From Cohaesibacteraceae bacterium (GTDB lineage: Bacteria; Pseudomonadota; Alphaproteobacteria; Rhizobiales; Cohaesibacteraceae): a stretch of DNA of 8,684 bases. The position numbers and the translations under genes were made by a program. Positions 7,877 to 8,684 of the stretch are shown one piece after another. The notes beneath the pieces were generated by a model. The model was not told the DNA's origin. It saw nothing but the letters and a program-made list of their open reading frames with translations, and made no database searches. The number at the start of each line of letters is the position of its first letter. The stretch's first letter is position 1. The stretch lies in assembly GCA_016764535.1 (NCBI GenBank), contig JAESRR010000209.1:2966-11649 (forward strand). Reading direction: 5' to 3'.

Positions 7877-8227
7877 CGCCTCGATTTCCTCACGAAGTGG
7901 CCCGTTTTTAAGGTTGGAAAGAATCAGCTTGTTGTCACCCCAAATCAGTTTGTTGGTCCAGCCTTTAAGTTGGCGCCCACGATTATCTACTGAAAATAAA
8001 TTGCGCTGCGCCGTAGAGCTGTTGGGTTTTTCCTCACGCGGTTCGTCCACATGTTCAATTGTCTGGAATGGCAAAACTATGTTGCAAACTTCATTGGTTT
8101 TGCCATTCCAGACAAGCTCTACTTCTCGTTTATCTTCGAACAACAAAAAGCGGTACTTGTCCGGCAGGGATTTTCCTGATTCCAGAAGCTTGTTTATATC
8201 TCTAATTTCATTGGATGTAAGTTTCAT
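7874..8227 (-). CDS. N-terminal fragment of Mod (117 residues)
   Basis: This is the translated 5' part of the interrupted mod gene. It holds the Mod N-terminal region, ending in KGWTNKLIWGDNKLIL and LREEIEA, which in related methyltransferases leads directly into the DPPF catalytic motif. It has no catalytic motif of its own. The start is well supported: GAAGG (8234-8238) lies 6 bases before the ATG, and an in-frame stop lies upstream with no other start codon between. The fragment contains both arms of a 19-bp inverted repeat (residues about 38-57). Alone it is unlikely to act as a methyltransferase. Confidence 0.8.
   Translation of the reverse strand: MKLTSNEIRDINKLLESGKSLPDKYRFLLFEDKREVELVWNGKTNEVCNIVLPFQTIEHVDEPREEKPNSSTAQRNLFSVDNRGRQLKGWTNKLIWGDNKLILSNLKNGPLREEIEA
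8059..8115. repeat. Perfect 19-bp inverted repeat with 19-base spacer inside mod
   Basis: Arms 8059-8077 (TTGTCTGGAATGGCAAAAC) and 8097-8115 are exact reverse complements, separated by 8078-8096. The repeat lies within the first third of the N-terminal mod fragment. The arms encode the segments VWNGKT and VLPFQT in the sense direction. The mod mRNA could fold here into a 19-bp hairpin. No T-run follows it in the direction of mod transcription, so it does not look like an intrinsic terminator. Confidence 0.9.
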
Positions 8228-8233
8228 AAAGCG

Positions 8234-8238
8234 CCTTC
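8234..8238 (-). promoter_or_regulatory. Ribosome binding site of mod
   Basis: GAAGG on the minus strand lies 6 bases before the ATG at 8227. It supports that ATG as the real start of mod. Confidence 0.65.
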
Positions 8239-8269
8239 GAAACCAATAGGTAGATTGATATTTTGGACA

Positions 8270-8300
8270 ATAGTAAGTAGTGCTCTGTTAGTAGTTTCAA
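8270..8300 (-). promoter_or_regulatory. Weak candidate promoter for the mod-res operon
   Basis: Read leftwards, TTGAAA (8295-8300, 5 of 6 to the -35 consensus) and TACTAT (8270-8275, 4 of 6 to -10) are separated by 19 bases, longer than the usual 16-18. The position, about 40 bases before the mod start, is suitable. A weak match such as this occurs often by chance. Confidence 0.25.
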
Positions 8301-8398
8301 ACTCGAAACCACAACCAATAATGGCATTTACTTTTATGAACAGTCAATCCGCAGAATGCACTGCTTTGGGGCGTTTAGAGCCCTATTTGTCTCACCAC

Positions 8399-8429
8399 CC
8401 ACAGGTTTGTCTGTGGTTCAGGACCACAG
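8399..8429. repeat. Overlapping alternative hairpins (CCACAG / CTGTGG / CCACAG)
   Basis: CCACAG (8399-8404) can pair with CTGTGG (8411-8416) across a 6-base loop. The extended arm CTGTGGT (8411-8417) can instead pair with ACCACAG (8423-8429) across a 5-base loop. The middle arm is shared, so the two structures exclude each other. No T-run follows on either strand. Its role is unknown. Confidence 0.5.
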
Positions 8430-8488
8430 CACACCCACTACGCTCAAAAACCAACATTGCTGCATGGTTCCTGTGTTTCTTTGGAAAT

Positions 8489-8590
8489 TGAGTGTTATGA
8501 GTGTAGGGACAATATTAATACAACAAGATCAACCTCTTAACTAAACAATTGAGTGTAGTGGTGAGTGTAGGCTGAGTGTTATTTGACTGT
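8489..8590 (+). repeat. Cluster of TGAGTGT direct repeats, partly spaced by one helical turn
   Basis: Exact TGAGTGT occurs at 8489, 8498, 8550, 8562 and 8573, with a one-mismatch copy TGACTGT at 8584. Most are followed by TA or AG. The last four start 12, 11 and 11 bases apart, so they lie on about the same face of the helix, as expected for cooperative protein binding. They lie 260-360 bases upstream of mod. Possible roles are an operator array or arm-type sites for a tyrosine recombinase at an island edge; no integrase gene is visible. Confidence 0.55.
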
Positions 8591-8684
8591 TATGCTCTAA
8601 AACAGCCTCTCCACTCTCAATAATCGGGTTGCTGACACACTGAAATTACAGGTTTCTCCTTCACGCATGCCCGGAAGTACATTC

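Larger units (their letters stand above)
6116..8227 (-). pseudogene. mod: Type III-like DNA methyltransferase Mod, interrupted by one in-frame stop
   Basis: One reading frame runs from the ATG at 8227 to the TAA at 6116-6118 and would encode 703 residues. It is broken only by a TAA at codon 118 (7874-7876). The intact protein would transfer a methyl group from SAM to an adenine (or, less likely, a cytosine N4) in the recognition site, and would give Res its DNA specificity. In 703-residue numbering, motif IV DPPF is at 127-130, the motif X-like TEKPWALIERII at 317-328 and motif I DFFCGGG at 340-346. The order IV then I is that of beta-class methyltransferases, which includes type III Mod. About 350 residues follow motif I. 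Everything around the stop reads as normal protein, with EEIEA before it and GGLKLIYIDPPF after it, so the stop looks like a point change, with CAA (Gln) to TAA the simplest. A sequencing error cannot be excluded. Confidence 0.85.
8228..8684. other. Gene-free region upstream of mod
   Basis: I see no convincing gene on either strand. The short plus-strand ORFs (8255-8491 and 8356-8544) are rich in Cys, Trp and other residues in an unprotein-like way, and overlap each other in different frames. The region holds the mod ribosome binding site, a weak promoter candidate, the CCACAG alternative hairpins and the TGAGTGT repeat cluster. No tRNA was recognised. Confidence 0.5.

Noticed and set aside
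8059..8115. Intrinsic terminator formed by the 19-bp inverted repeat
   Set aside because: The stem is not followed by a T-run in the direction of mod transcription, and it lies within the coding sequence.
7863..8249. Plus-strand 128-residue ORF opposite the 5' part of mod
   Set aside because: The minus-strand frame encodes a recognisable Mod N-terminus with a good ribosome binding site; the plus ORF is Ser/Arg-rich with no motif.
8255..8544. Two short plus-strand ORFs near the right edge
   Set aside because: They overlap in different frames, lack ribosome binding sites and are unusually rich in Cys and Trp with no family resemblance.

Overview
The window looks like a chromosomal segment of a Gram-negative proteobacterium of moderate GC content. 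An alphaproteobacterium is my best guess from the protein style, but no sequence feature proves it. It has two parts: a two-component signalling locus (about 1-3236) and a type III-like restriction-modification locus (about 3435-8227), followed by about 450 bases of gene-free, repeat-bearing DNA to the right edge.

Left part, plus strand: a small unrecognised protein (4-327) is followed directly, stop codon against start codon and in the same frame, by a large membrane histidine kinase (328-2517). The kinase has an N-terminal PDZ-like segment, about eight further hydrophobic segments and a NarL-type dimerisation/ATPase module. On the minus strand, convergent with the kinase and 17 bases from it, lies a NarL/LuxR-type response regulator (2535-3236). 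The two are very probably partners despite facing each other.

Middle and right part, minus strand: mod (start 8227) and res (start 6116) form an operon read leftwards, joined by a TAATG stop/start overlap. Res (893 aa) looks intact, with helicase motifs and a C-terminal PD-(D/E)xK nuclease site. Mod does not: a single in-frame TAA at 7874-7876 splits it into a 117-residue N-terminal piece and a 566-residue C-terminal ORF. The 19 codons just after the stop encode the DPPF catalytic motif, which therefore belongs to neither ATG-initiated ORF. Restoring one codon (TAA to CAA is the simplest change) gives a continuous 703-residue methyltransferase. In type III systems Res needs Mod for DNA recognition, so the locus as written is probably a disarmed or switched-off system.

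The most notable non-gene structures are a perfect 19-bp inverted repeat with a 19-base spacer inside the 5' part of mod (8059-8115), a T8 run in the SAM-binding motif of mod, helically phased TGAGTGT repeats at 8489-8590, and two adjacent dyads plus a tiny leader ORF upstream of the response regulator.
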